Position numbers and translations under genes: made by a program | Shown here: in pieces, positions 42,640-50,472 of the stretch | How the letters are laid out: every line of letters starts with the position of its first letter | Numbering within the stretch: position 1 is the first letter of the stretch | Origin: Fictibacillus sp. FJAT-27399 | GTDB taxonomy: Bacteria > Bacillota > Bacilli > Bacillales > Fictibacillaceae | Assembly (NCBI RefSeq): GCF_001510655.1 | Contig: NZ_LMVC01000002.1 | Coordinates: 1,656,388 to 1,720,387, forward strand | Reading direction: 5' to 3' | Length of the DNA: 64,000 nucleotides | Notes under the pieces: generated by a model | The model's input: the letters and a program-made list of their open reading frames with translations, nothing else | Told to the model about the DNA's origin: nothing | Databases searched by the model: none

Positions 42640-42875
42640 ATTTGAAGAAGGCATCCCCCCTTCTTCGAGGGAGATTTTAGGTGCTATATAACGATTTGAA
42701 CAACCAAATTCAGGGAGATGATTCTCTTGGAAAGATTATTGCTTACCTAAGCTTTTAATCCAACAGAATGAGGTGTTCGCAAAAAAATCGAAATGTATGT
42801 TTCCAGGTTCTCCTTTCTTCTCTAACCTCTATAAGGAAGAGGGCTCTACAAACGTAGGGTCCTCTTTCTTTGTTT
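42640..42875 (+). ncRNA. Candidate small RNA ending in a terminator upstream of hit
   Basis: A strong plus-strand terminator at 42837-42875 (13-bp stem AAGAGGGCTCTAC/GTAGGGTCCTCTT with loop AAAC, then TTTCTTTGTTT) lies upstream of the hit promoter with no plus-strand gene before it. Ahead of it are an AGGTT/AACCT stem at 42805-42828 with a C/U-rich loop, CTCCTTTCTTCTCT, and a hairpin GAAGAAGG/CCTTCTTC near 42645-42667. The 5' end and promoter are not clear. It may be an independent small RNA. No protein gene is seen in 42402-42951. Confidence 0.4.
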
Positions 42876-42913
42876 AAATTTTTAAATGTTCCAATAACAT
42901 ATTGTCCGCACTT

Positions 42914-42923
42914 ATGCTAAAAT
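42914..42923 (+). promoter_or_regulatory. Extended -10 promoter of hit
   Basis: ATGCTAAAAT is a TGn-extended -10 element 29 bases upstream of the hit start codon. A -35 box is weak. Confidence 0.45.
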
Positions 42924-42951
42924 GAGAAAAAACATTTTCAGAGGTGATGAA

Positions 42952-43380
42952 ATGAACCATGACGAGCATTGTATTTTTTGTAAAATCGTGAAGGGCGAAA
43001 TACCAGCCTATAAAGTATATGAAGACGAAAACGTTCTGGCCTTTCTCGATATCAGCCAAGTCACAAAAGGGCATACCCTCGTAATCCCAAAGGAACATTA
43101 CAAAGATATTTATGCCCTGCCTGCTGAAGCAGCAGGAAAACTGTTCGCAGCTGTTCCGGCCGTTGCCGAAGCGATTAAAGAGTCATTTGATCCCATCGGT
43201 CTTAATGTACTGAATAATAACGGAGAACCTGCAGGACAATCCGTTTTTCATTACCATGTACATATCATTCCCCGCTATGGCAAAGGAGATGGCTTTGGAG
43301 CGGTGTGGGAAACCCATGATTACTCACAGGAAGAGTTCAGTGAGATTTCCAGCTCGATTGCTTCCCATCTTTCTTCATAA
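42952..43380 (+). CDS. hit: HIT family nucleotide-binding protein Hit
   Basis: The 142-residue protein begins with the Zn-binding CIFCKIVKGE segment and ends its core with the histidine triad HYHVHIIPR. HIT proteins hydrolyse nucleotide phosphoramidates and similar compounds. ATG at 42952 follows AGAGGTGATGA. Divergent from ecsABC as in B. subtilis, and followed by its own terminator. Confidence 0.94.
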   Translation: MNHDEHCIFCKIVKGEIPAYKVYEDENVLAFLDISQVTKGHTLVIPKEHYKDIYALPAEAAGKLFAAVPAVAEAIKESFDPIGLNVLNNNGEPAGQSVFHYHVHIIPRYGKGDGFGAVWETHDYSQEEFSEISSSIASHLSS

Positions 43381-43394
43381 CATTTGTATATCTG

Positions 43395-43418
43395 CTGCCT
43401 GAATCAAGGCAGTTTTTT
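43395..43418 (+). terminator. Terminator of hit
   Basis: CTGCCT-GAATCA-AGGCAG is followed by six T. Confidence 0.88.
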
Positions 43419-43616
43419 GTTTTATAAGCTCTGTTAGTCCATGTTGTTGATTTTTGGTGGGGTGTGATTGAACCGCCAGCTATCACCCCTTCTTATTGGA
43501 GAAAAAGACTTGAGGGCCTTTTTTAAGTATCAGTATGCGATTTCCAATATGATTGAAATCAACAATCTGCTTTAACAAAGCATTGAAACCACTAAATAAG
43601 GGGAGGAATTGTATTC

Positions 43617-44702
43617 ATGAAACAGGTATATAATTTTAACGCAGGACCTGCAGCTTTACCCCGGCAGGTATTGGAAAAAGCAAAAGAAGAATTTTTGGAT
43701 TTCCAGGACACGGGGATCAGCATTATGGAACACAGCCATCGCGGAAAACACTATGAGGAAGTTCATGAAGAAGCAAAAAAACTTTTAAAAGAACTGCTTT
43801 CTATACCCGATCAGTATGAAGTTCTATTCTTGCAGGGCGGTGCGAGCCTGCAATTTGCGATGATACCCATGAATTTTATGAAGCCCGACGAACAGTCCGG
43901 CTATATCTTAACCGGTTCCTGGTCTGAAAAAGCGTTAAAAGAGGCCAGTAAATTTGGAGATGTAAAAGAGATCGTATCAGGAAAAGCTTCCAACTACGCC
44001 TCTATTCCTGATCTTCCTTCTTTTTCTCCTGAAGAATATTCGTATGTTCATATAACATCCAACAATACCATCTATGGTACACAATGGGCTTCATTCGACG
44101 GTATTGACCACCCTTTTTTGATCGCTGATATGTCCAGTGATATTTTAAGCAGAAGGATTCCCGTAGATAAGTTCGGCCTTATTTATGCAGGAGCTCAAAA
44201 AAACCTGGGCCCTGCCGGTGTGACGGTTGTAATTTTTCGAAAAGATGCAGCCGAACTGGCAAATGAAGGGCTTCCGGCCATTCTTTCGTATGAGACACAC
44301 ATTAAAAACCGTTCGCTCTATAACACCCCGCCTACCTTTTCCATCTATCTCTTGAAACTCGTTCTTGAATGGGCGAAAAATCTGGGCGGTCTGGGGGAAC
44401 TCGAAAAAAGAAACCAGGAAAAAGCGCAGCTCATCTATGAAGCCATTGATCAAAGCAGCGGCTTTTATTCAGGACATGCTGCCGAGGACAGCCGTTCATT
44501 GATGAATATTACGTTCACCTTACAAAATGAAGATTTGACGAAGCAGTTTTTAAAAGAAGCAAATAAACAAGGATTTTACGGGCTGGCCGGCCACAGGTCC
44601 ATCGGCGGATGCAGAGCATCAGCCTATAATGCAGTTCCTCTTGAGGCCTGTCAGGCACTTAGGAATTTCATGGAAAATTTCCAGAAAAAACATGATAAAT
44701 AG
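43617..44702 (+). CDS. serC: Phosphoserine aminotransferase SerC
   Basis: The 361-residue PLP enzyme starts VYNFNAGPAALPRQVLEKA and has the PLP-lysine segment LIYAGAQKNLGPAGVTVVI. It makes phosphoserine from 3-phosphohydroxypyruvate and glutamate for serine synthesis. ATG at 43617 has GGGGAGGAAT upstream. The 236-base upstream gap holds the hit terminator and an unassigned GGGGTG...CACCCC stem at 43459-43489; I saw no T-box. Confidence 0.95.
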   Translation: MKQVYNFNAGPAALPRQVLEKAKEEFLDFQDTGISIMEHSHRGKHYEEVHEEAKKLLKELLSIPDQYEVLFLQGGASLQFAMIPMNFMKPDEQSGYILTGSWSEKALKEASKFGDVKEIVSGKASNYASIPDLPSFSPEEYSYVHITSNNTIYGTQWASFDGIDHPFLIADMSSDILSRRIPVDKFGLIYAGAQKNLGPAGVTVVIFRKDAAELANEGLPAILSYETHIKNRSLYNTPPTFSIYLLKLVLEWAKNLGGLGELEKRNQEKAQLIYEAIDQSSGFYSGHAAEDSRSLMNITFTLQNEDLTKQFLKEANKQGFYGLAGHRSIGGCRASAYNAVPLEACQALRNFMENFQKKHDK

Positions 44703-44794
44703 TCTTTAATTACTGTTCAAAAAGCTCCAGATTTGTTATTATAGTGATAACTTCTTTGCATAGGGCAAAAGTGCACCTATGAAAGATGAATTAA

Positions 44795-44817
44795 GAGTTG
44801 AGTTGAGGAGAGATGAG
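44795..44817 (+). promoter_or_regulatory. TRAP (MtrB) binding site on the trpP ribosome binding site
   Basis: Five GAG triplets start at 44795, 44800, 44805, 44810 and 44815, each separated by exactly two bases, and the ATG follows at 44820. This is the pattern bound by tryptophan-activated TRAP, and it covers the Shine-Dalgarno region. Bound TRAP would block translation of trpP when tryptophan is plentiful. Confidence 0.88.
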
Positions 44818-44819
44818 TA

Positions 44820-45350
44820 ATGAAAACTAAATCATTAGCACTAACAGGTGTTTTATTAGCATTGGGGTATGTTCTTCATGCTATTATGCCGCCATTCTTT
44901 TTAGGCATGAGGCCTGATATGATGCTTACTATGCTTTTTCTAACGATTATCATGTTCCCGTCGCTTTCTAACGTCATTGTAGCTGCGCTGGCAACAGGAG
45001 TCATTACAGCCATAACAACAACTTTCCCGGGCGGGCAGATCGCCAACCTGGTCGATAAACCAATAACCGCACTCGTTTTTTTAGGACTATTCCTACTCGT
45101 TTCGCGCTTTAAACTAAATGCATTAACAGCTGCGATATTAACTTTCGCTGGAACGATTGTGAGCGGATCGATTTTCCTCGGTACAGCTCTTCTCGTTGCC
45201 GGCCTGCCTGGGACGTTTTTGTCCATCTTCCTGGCGGTCGTATTGCCGACAGCTGCCGTAAACTGTGTCGTCATGTTCGTCTTGTATCCGGTAGCACACA
45301 GCATCAGAAAGCGTTCAATGCCTCCGCAATCGAAAGAGGCACAAGTATAA
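44820..45350 (+). CDS. trpP: Tryptophan transporter TrpP
   Basis: The 176-residue membrane protein has about five hydrophobic segments and the N-terminal ALGYVLHAIMPPFFLGMRPD followed by a MLTMLFL stretch, typical of TrpP (YhaG). It imports tryptophan. Translation is probably shut by TRAP, whose GAG-repeat site overlaps the SD immediately before the ATG. It sits between serC and the yhaH/scoC region as in B. subtilis. Confidence 0.93.
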   Translation: MKTKSLALTGVLLALGYVLHAIMPPFFLGMRPDMMLTMLFLTIIMFPSLSNVIVAALATGVITAITTTFPGGQIANLVDKPITALVFLGLFLLVSRFKLNALTAAILTFAGTIVSGSIFLGTALLVAGLPGTFLSIFLAVVLPTAAVNCVVMFVLYPVAHSIRKRSMPPQSKEAQV

Positions 45351-45372
45351 TTCATTTTAATAAGCCATAAAA

Positions 45373-45404
45373 AAAGCCGGTACCTGATTTAAGGTGCCGG
45401 CTTT
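45373..45404. terminator. Bidirectional terminator, trpP and DUF1232 gene
   Basis: AAAGCCGGTACCT pairs with AGGTGCCGGCTTT around six bases, with A/T runs on both sides. The stop codon of the DUF1232 gene (45389-45391) lies inside the hairpin, so the last five codons form one arm. Confidence 0.9.
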
Positions 45405-45805
45405 ATGGTTTGCTCTTCTTCTTCCCATTCCATGTAATGATCGATTTCTTTTTTAATCGTTTTATATAAAAAAGCCAAAACAGCAGCATCATCCAATAGG
45501 CCAATGCCTACCAAAAAGTCTGGAACAGCATCGATTGGACTGACAAAATAAAGCAGGGCCGCAACAATAAGCATCATCGATTTTTTTGATACATGCCGGT
45601 ATGAGCCATCGCGATAATGCTTCACCAGCCTGATTAACGCTTTCACCTGAGAAGTCAGTTCCCGCAAGCTGCTGTTGTTTTGTGCAGATTCTGTTTTTTT
45701 CTCGGCATTGGTGATCAGTTCACCTGTTTGATGATCATCATCCAGAATAACAGAGGCCTTGCTTTTCATTCTGTTAAAATAATTACCGATGGTGTGACGC
45801 TCCAT
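45389..45805 (-). CDS. DUF1232/YkvA family membrane protein
   Basis: The 138-residue protein has the DUF1232 core LLYFVSPIDAVPDFLVGIGLLDDAAVLAFLY with one or two hydrophobic segments, after a polar N-terminus. The function is unknown. I chose ATG at 45805 with GGAGGAGGG upstream. The 3' end is embedded in the shared terminator with trpP. Confidence 0.85.
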   Translation of the reverse strand: MERHTIGNYFNRMKSKASVILDDDHQTGELITNAEKKTESAQNNSSLRELTSQVKALIRLVKHYRDGSYRHVSKKSMMLIVAALLYFVSPIDAVPDFLVGIGLLDDAAVLAFLYKTIKKEIDHYMEWEEEEQTIKPAP

Positions 45806-45862
45806 AATACCCTCCTCCTGACTTGTTGTTATTATACCTTTATCTATTATATTTCTAACATA

Positions 45863-45890
45863 AAAAAGCAGATTCAAAAAGAATCAGCTT
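45863..45890 (-). terminator. Terminator of the 64-residue membrane protein gene
   Basis: On the minus strand, GCTGATTC and GAATCTGC form a stem (one mismatch) around TTTTT, followed by TTTTTT. Confidence 0.72.
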
Positions 45891-45903
45891 TCCCTATTTT
45901 TCG

Positions 45904-46098
45904 TTATTTTGTGACAAAAGTGAGCAAACAGACAACTAGCCCCGTAATCCCGATCAAGCCGAAAACGACAGCTGTTTTTCTCTTTTTTTTGATGGAAGTG
46001 TTACGAAAGGAATACTGGCGGGTAGTGTTTAAGGAGTACATCATGCGCATAATTAAAAGCAGTCCTGCAATCAGCAATATTATAGTTTTCCAATTCAT
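45904..46098 (-). CDS. Small two-helix membrane protein, unknown function
   Basis: The 64-residue product has hydrophobic helices at about 4-20 (TIILLIAGLLLIMRMMY) and 42-61 (TAVVFGLIGITGLVVCLLTF), separated by a very basic loop with KKKRK. The SD GGGGGGATGG precedes ATG at 46098 and a terminator follows, so the gene is probably real. I do not recognise it. Confidence 0.65.
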   Translation of the reverse strand: MNWKTIILLIAGLLLIMRMMYSLNTTRQYSFRNTSIKKKRKTAVVFGLIGITGLVVCLLTFVTK

Positions 46099-46251
46099 TG
46101 TCCATCCCCCCCATTTTATAAATATGCAGGTGCCTGTCCAATCATGCCGAAAATCATCGTTAAATATTTATGTTTTCGTGAAATTTCTCAATAGGAATTC
46201 TTCTGATCCACCAAGAATGTAATACTAACTATAAAAGAGGAGGAATTATTT

Positions 46252-46608
46252 ATGTCTAAAGCAAAATCTTTACTTTACGGCTTCGCCATCGGAACAATCG
46301 TTACAGGTGCAACTACCCTGCTGTCTGCGCCTAAGTCAGGCAAGGATGTCAGACAGGACATTAAAGACAGTGCGAATAAGTTAAAGAACTCTGTCTCCCA
46401 AATGAAACGTGAGAGTATTACTCTTAAAGAAAAAATTATGTTTGTTTCCAAAGAAGGAAAGGACGCGTTCAAACAGGCTTCTGCTGACTTAAAGAAGGAT
46501 ATTGATCATTGGAAGGAAGATGTTCAGCCCAACATGGAAAGTATCCAGGAGAACGTAAAAGAGATCCAGGACACGCTTGAGGAAAGCAAAGCTACCCTGG
46601 CTAAATAA
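46252..46608 (+). CDS. yhaH: YtxH domain protein YhaH
   Basis: The 118-residue protein has one hydrophobic helix, LLYGFAIGTIVTGATTLLSAP, then a long charged amphipathic region likely to be coiled coil. This is the YtxH/gas-vesicle-like architecture found in general stress proteins. Length and position match B. subtilis YhaH. The SD is GAGGAGG. A terminator at 46626 follows. Confidence 0.87.
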   Translation: MSKAKSLLYGFAIGTIVTGATTLLSAPKSGKDVRQDIKDSANKLKNSVSQMKRESITLKEKIMFVSKEGKDAFKQASADLKKDIDHWKEDVQPNMESIQENVKEIQDTLEESKATLAK

Positions 46609-46625
46609 TCACTGTACAATTGGGG

Positions 46626-46654
46626 ATCTCCCTTGAACTGGGAGATTTCTTTTA
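46626..46654 (+). terminator. Terminator of yhaH
   Basis: ATCTCCC-TTGAACT-GGGAGAT is followed by TTCTTTTATT. Confidence 0.85.
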
Positions 46655-46820
46655 TTATTTAACTATTATGATCTTCCATATCTTATCATGCTTAAGTTTC
46701 ATGCCTTTATTACCAATTTTTCTTTTAGTTTTGAAAAATTTTACTTTCTTATTATAGAAAATACTGGCATAATGGGGGGTAGATTGATGTTCTTATATGT
46801 AGTAATGGAGGGCATTTAGT

Positions 46821-47405
46821 ATGGAAAAGGACAATTTGTACAGTGTAAAGGAAGCGATGATTTTCAGTCATAAATTCGCGCAGATCAGCAAAGCATTATG
46901 GAAGAGTGTGGAAAAAGACTGGCAGAATTGGATTAAGGATTACGGATTAAACATCAACGAACATCACATTTTATGGATTGCACATCAATTGGAAGGAGCC
47001 AGCATTTCCGATATTGCAAAATTCGGAGTCATGCATGTGTCGACTGCTTTTAACTTTTCGAAAAAGCTGGAGGAACAAGGCTACCTTTCATTTTCCAAAA
47101 AAGAAAATGACAAGCGCAATACATACATTCAATTGACGGATAAGGGTGAAGAGCTTCTCCTAAAAACAATGGAAACCTATGATCCGTCAAGCTTCGGTGT
47201 CTTTTCATCCGCTTTACCGATCAAGGAACTCTTCGGAAAGTTCCCTGACTTCCCTGAGATCATGTGCATGATCCGAAACCTCTACGGTGAGGACTTCATG
47301 ACGATCTTTAACAAACTTGAGTTGAAAGTTGAAGAAAGCTTGGAGGAAAAGCCCCCAAGCAATGTCATACCAATGACTCCTGAGCTGGCAGGCATTCACT
47401 CGTAA
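46821..47405 (+). CDS. scoC: MarR family regulator ScoC (Hpr)
   Basis: The 194-residue protein has a MarR winged helix (residues about 35-115, with [20 protein letters not shown] and a wing at [17 protein letters not shown]) and the C-terminal extension of Hpr/ScoC. In B. subtilis it represses extracellular protease genes, opp/app peptide transport and sporulation entry. ATG at 46821 has TGGAGGGC upstream. Its 3' end overlaps the convergent yhaI by 10 bases. Confidence 0.94.
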   Translation: MEKDNLYSVKEAMIFSHKFAQISKALWKSVEKDWQNWIKDYGLNINEHHILWIAHQLEGASISDIAKFGVMHVSTAFNFSKKLEEQGYLSFSKKENDKRNTYIQLTDKGEELLLKTMETYDPSSFGVFSSALPIKELFGKFPDFPEIMCMIRNLYGEDFMTIFNKLELKVEESLEEKPPSNVIPMTPELAGIHS

Positions 47406-47743
47406 CGCCGTGCCAAATCATACAGTTTATCCATAAGTTCAGGATAGACGCCTTGGGTACGAAGAGCTTGAACGGTTTCTCTTGGCTTCAGCTTTGGATT
47501 CAGCATTCCTGCAAAATGGAGAAGAAGAGGAAGGTATTGCACATAACCACTCTCCGTCTGGACCTCAAAACGTCTTTGGAGTTCATCGCACAATGAAAGG
47601 ACATCTCCCACCTCGTCTTCGCTCAGGTGGTTTTCCATCACCAGCGTATAGAAGGGATATGTCCTTAAATTAATCGATTGTACAGTAAGCCGGTTATAAT
47701 ATTCCAGCCGTTCAACACGTTCTTCAATCGTTTCCATCTTCAT
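47396..47743 (-). CDS. yhaI: DUF1878 family protein YhaI
   Basis: The 115-residue acidic helical protein contains [20 protein letters not shown] and [15 protein letters not shown], the YhaI/DUF1878 pattern. The position next to scoC matches B. subtilis. The start may be ATG at 47743 or the in-frame ATG at 47737, which suits the AGG SD better. The function is unknown. It is convergent with scoC with a 10-base overlap. Confidence 0.85.
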   Translation of the reverse strand: MKMETIEERVERLEYYNRLTVQSINLRTYPFYTLVMENHLSEDEVGDVLSLCDELQRRFEVQTESGYVQYLPLLLHFAGMLNPKLKPRETVQALRTQGVYPELMDKLYDLARRYE

Positions 47744-47784
47744 CCTGCTTTCTTATAGTCGATCTTTAGTTTCTATTGTATAGT

Positions 47785-47812
47785 AAAGCCGCCTTTTTTG
47801 TAAGGCGGCTTT
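47785..47812. terminator. Terminator between yhaI and the YpmS-like gene
   Basis: AAAGCCGCCTT pairs with AAGGCGGCTTT. T-runs are short on the minus strand. Confidence 0.75.
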
Positions 47813-47841
47813 CTTCTTATCTTCTAAAATTCTCCATCTGT

Positions 47842-48411
47842 TTATTTTCCAAACACGTCTATCGAAATATTATTATGCGGCAGATCGACCTCTTTGGCCT
47901 TTACCTTAATGTGCTTCTTTATGTTCATCTTGGTCAGCTGCACGTGAATCATTTCTTCCTGCGGGTAAACCTTCACCCATTTGGGGAGGTCTACACTGTT
48001 TGAAACAAGATTAAGCACCTGCTCGCCCGGCAGATTCAAACGTCCGACCTGTACATTTTTTTCATGCAGAGCCAGATCTCCATTTGGAAGAACTTCTGGC
48101 GCCATCGACATCTGGTATACTACTTCTCTTCCAAAAACGTCTATCCGCCCGAACAGTTTCATCTGATTCGTAAGCTTTACCTTTAGGTCCAGGTTTTTTT
48201 GTTCCTCAATTTGTTTGTTCATTAGAAACGCAGCCTGTTCTTTCCCCGTATGTATAGTGAATAGTTTCTTCCCCGCCAGTGATCCACCGGTTTGTTCAGC
48301 TTTATCAAAGTCCTTTTCTCCTCCTGAAAAAATCAACGAAGCAATGACAATGATAACGATGACGATAACGGCAGCCAGAGCAAAGAAGCTCCATTTCCAT
48401 TTGTTTTTCAT
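47842..48411 (-). CDS. YpmS family membrane-anchored protein (DUF2140)
   Basis: The 189-residue protein has an N-terminal anchor (SFFALAAVIVIVIIVIASL, residues 9-27) and an extracytoplasmic domain of the YpmS/DUF2140 type with KLFGRIDVFGREVVYQMSM and LNLVSNSVDLPKWVKVYP. The function is unknown. ATG at 48411 has GGAGG upstream. It is divergent from the small plus-strand gene at 48501. Confidence 0.83.
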   Translation of the reverse strand: MKNKWKWSFFALAAVIVIVIIVIASLIFSGGEKDFDKAEQTGGSLAGKKLFTIHTGKEQAAFLMNKQIEEQKNLDLKVKLTNQMKLFGRIDVFGREVVYQMSMAPEVLPNGDLALHEKNVQVGRLNLPGEQVLNLVSNSVDLPKWVKVYPQEEMIHVQLTKMNIKKHIKVKAKEVDLPHNNISIDVFGK

Positions 48412-48500
48412 TTTCGTCCTCCAATAGTTGCATTTTTCTATTCTTATTCCCCAACTTTTGTTAAAGTAAGAATGGTAGCTTTTTATGGAGGTATTGTACC

Positions 48501-48686
48501 ATGCCAGATGTGATATTTGTAATTCTTGCCCCTGTTTTTTTATTTGTTTTTAATACCCTCACCAATGAACTCTGTTCACGTAAATCCATTCCTGCTGAAA
48601 CACAGCCCAATGTGTTCCGTACCATAAATGTTCTGATTACCATTCTTTTAATCAGTGCTTATGTAGAAAACATCTTTACATACTAA
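48501..48686 (+). CDS. Small hydrophobic protein, unknown function
   Basis: The 61-residue product has two hydrophobic stretches, VIFVILAPVFLFVFNTL (residues 4-20) and INVLITILLISAYVENIF (residues 42-59). The SD TGGAGG lies 9 bases before ATG at 48501. Length, SD and hydrophobicity suggest a real membrane peptide; I do not recognise the family. It faces the three minus-strand YjcZ-type minigenes. Confidence 0.6.
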   Translation: MPDVIFVILAPVFLFVFNTLTNELCSRKSIPAETQPNVFRTINVLITILLISAYVENIFTY

Positions 48687-48709
48687 TGAGGCATCCCTAT
48701 GCTTCTACG

Positions 48710-48738
48710 AAAACAAAAGGGATGGCAGATGCCACCCC
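48710..48738 (-). terminator. Terminator of the first YjcZ-type minigene
   Basis: On the minus strand, GGGGTGGCA-TC-TGCCATCCC is followed by TTTTGTTTT. Confidence 0.8.
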
Positions 48739-48751
48739 TCTCTAGTTTTCG

Positions 48752-48835
48752 TCAACAGAAACAAATGCATCCGATAATAATGAGTAGGATTATCAATACA
48801 ACAATCAGCTCAAAGCCGCCAGAAAAACCGTTCAT
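48752..48835 (-). CDS. YjcZ family sporulation minipeptide 1
   Basis: The 27-residue peptide translates as MNGFSGGFELIV, then a hydrophobic helix ending IIIGCICFC. The GGF..IVVLIILLIIIG core is that of the YjcZ family of tiny sporulation proteins. The SD CGGAGGAGG is 6 bases upstream, and a CCGGC/GCCGG stem ends right at that SD. A terminator follows. Too short for normal gene callers. Confidence 0.78.
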   Translation of the reverse strand: MNGFSGGFELIVVLIILLIIIGCICFC

Positions 48836-48889
48836 TGAAATACCTCCTCCGGCAGAAAAAGCCGGTTTACTACCGATTATGAGGAGTGA

Positions 48890-48985
48890 TTAACACCATC
48901 CTCCCCAACATACACATCCGACGATGATCAACAGAATAAACAACACAACGATTAACGCAAAGCCTCTTCCATGTGTAGAACCCAT
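48890..48985 (-). CDS. YjcZ family sporulation minipeptide 2
   Basis: The 31-residue peptide starts MGSTHGRGFALIVVLFILL and ends GCVCWGGWC. GFALIVVLFILLIIVG is almost the family consensus. The SD AAAGGAGGTGG precedes ATG at 48985. CATAGGATA on the minus strand at 49011-49020 resembles a sigma-K -10 element about 27 bases upstream. Cys-rich C-terminus. Confidence 0.83.
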   Translation of the reverse strand: MGSTHGRGFALIVVLFILLIIVGCVCWGGWC

Positions 48986-49096
48986 GATGCCACCTCCTTT
49001 ATTTCTTACGCTATCCTATGCAGCCCACCTATTGCTCGCATAGGCGAATGCCTGTAAATCGAAATAAATTTTAAACTTTTGCCTACGTCCTTGTCC

Positions 49097-49195
49097 TTAC
49101 CACGTGAAGCAAGTACAGCCAATTATTATTAATAAAATGAAAAGAATGATCAGAATTAAAAAGCTATGTCCGAAACCAGCACCGCATCCCATCAT
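49097..49195 (-). CDS. YjcZ-like sporulation minipeptide 3
   Basis: The 32-residue peptide starts MMGCGAGFGHSFLILI, runs into a hydrophobic helix and ends GCTCFTW. The SD AAAGGAGGAG precedes two adjacent ATGs (49195 and 49192). It is the most divergent of the three tandem minigenes, but has the same Gly-rich head, hydrophobic core and Cys tail. Confidence 0.75.
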   Translation of the reverse strand: MMGCGAGFGHSFLILIILFILLIIIGCTCFTW

Positions 49196-49406
49196 CAATC
49201 TCCTCCTTTTTTCTTCTCCACATCATATAGTGATATGTCTTGGTTTGATTAGACGAATGTCCCGGTTTATAAAAATTTCCTTGCTCAATGAAACAGTAAA
49301 TTTGTGTAATTTTTCTCATAATTCCGAGTATGAATAGGATTTTATCCAATGTTTATGCTATAGTAGATACTGTGAAAATATTACTCGAACAGTGGGAGTG
49401 TGTCAG

Positions 49407-50288
49407 ATGAAAAAATGGTTATTATCCCTTGGACTTGCTGCGGGAGTGTTGTCGCTGTCAGCGTGCAACTCCGGTGCAGGATCAGAGAAGGTTGTTGAAT
49501 CCAAAGCTGGAGACATCACCAAGGATGAATTCTACAATGAGCTTAAGGCACAGTACGGAGATCAAGTTCTTAAGCAAATGGTAGATAATAAACTTCTCGA
49601 AAAAGAGTACAAGGTTACCGATAAAGAGATTGACAACGAGATCGCTAAAATCAAAAAACAGCTTGGCAGTGAAGACCAGTTCAAGCAAGCCCTTCAACAG
49701 AACGGCATTAAAAACGAAAAAGATTTACGAAAACTCGTTAAGACACAGCTTCTAAATAAAAAGGCAGCAACTGATGGTATTAAAGTTACCGATGCTGAAA
49801 TGAAAAAAGTATTTAACGAAAAATATAAAGAAGAAGTAAAAGCAAGCCACATCCTGGTGGATGATGCTAAAACAGCAAAAGAAGTAAAAGCGAAACTTGA
49901 TAAAGGTGAAGACTTTGCCAAACTTGCTGAAAAGTATTCCAAAGATCCTGGTTCTAAATCAAAAGGCGGAGACCTCGGCTACTTCGGTAAAGGCCAAATG
50001 GTTCCTGAATTTGATAAAGTGGCATTCAAGCTTAAACCTGGACAAGTCAGCGACCCTGTAAAATCTCAATTCGGCTACCACATCATTAAAGTCGTAGACA
50101 AGAAAACCAACAAGTTTGAAGACAAGAAGAAACAAATCAGCGAAGAACTGAAACAGCAAAAAGCAAAACCAACAGACCAAGTCATCACTAAGCTTCAGAA
50201 AAAAGCTGACATCAAGATCAAAGATAAAGACCTAAAAGACGCACTTAAAAAACAAGACACTCAAATGCCAGCACAGCCACAGCAATAA
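49407..50288 (+). CDS. prsA: Foldase lipoprotein PrsA (peptidyl-prolyl isomerase)
   Basis: The 293-residue lipoprotein has a signal ending LSLSAC (Cys20), an N-terminal chaperone region, a parvulin domain (residues about 145-235: KASHILVDDAKTAKEVKAKL, SKSKGGDLGYFGKGQMVPEF, FGYHIIKVVDK) and a lysine-rich C-terminal tail. It folds secreted proteins between membrane and wall and is essential for penicillin-binding protein stability in Bacillus. ATG at 49407 with GGGAG upstream; a TGCTATAGT extended -10 lies near 49357. Confidence 0.95.
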   Translation: MKKWLLSLGLAAGVLSLSACNSGAGSEKVVESKAGDITKDEFYNELKAQYGDQVLKQMVDNKLLEKEYKVTDKEIDNEIAKIKKQLGSEDQFKQALQQNGIKNEKDLRKLVKTQLLNKKAATDGIKVTDAEMKKVFNEKYKEEVKASHILVDDAKTAKEVKAKLDKGEDFAKLAEKYSKDPGSKSKGGDLGYFGKGQMVPEFDKVAFKLKPGQVSDPVKSQFGYHIIKVVDKKTNKFEDKKKQISEELKQQKAKPTDQVITKLQKKADIKIKDKDLKDALKKQDTQMPAQPQQ

Positions 50289-50311
50289 TGAATGGCTGAA
50301 TCGCTTTGCTC

Positions 50312-50390
50312 AGAGCCCCGTTGAACTGGAGCTCCTGAAATTCAACACGTTTTTTGTGTTGGGTTGAGGGAGTGAAGTTGGCGGGGCTCT
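50312..50390 (+). terminator. Nested hairpin structure downstream of prsA
   Basis: AGAGCCCCG (50312-50320) pairs with CGGGGCTCT (50382-50390). CAACAC/GTGTTG (50343-50361) forms an inner hairpin with a T-rich loop. No T-run follows the outer stem, so it may be an mRNA 3'-end or processing structure and not a plain terminator. Confidence 0.55.
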
Positions 50391-50472
50391 AAGCGTTGAA
50401 GTTGGATCGATGAAAAGCTGAAGGACCCGTTCAAAGCCGATAGACGGTGGAACTTTTACACAGCAACAAAAA

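Noticed and set aside
42402-42700. Plus-strand frames of 77-88 codons near 42379-42691
   Set aside because: They have no SD, low-complexity Phe/Leu-rich translations and no terminator of their own; they appear to be chance frames in the ecs upstream region.
43419-43616. T-box or other amino acid leader before serC
   Set aside because: No T-box sequence or anti-terminator was found. Only a GGGGTG/CACCCC stem is visible, and the stretch is too short for a full T-box.
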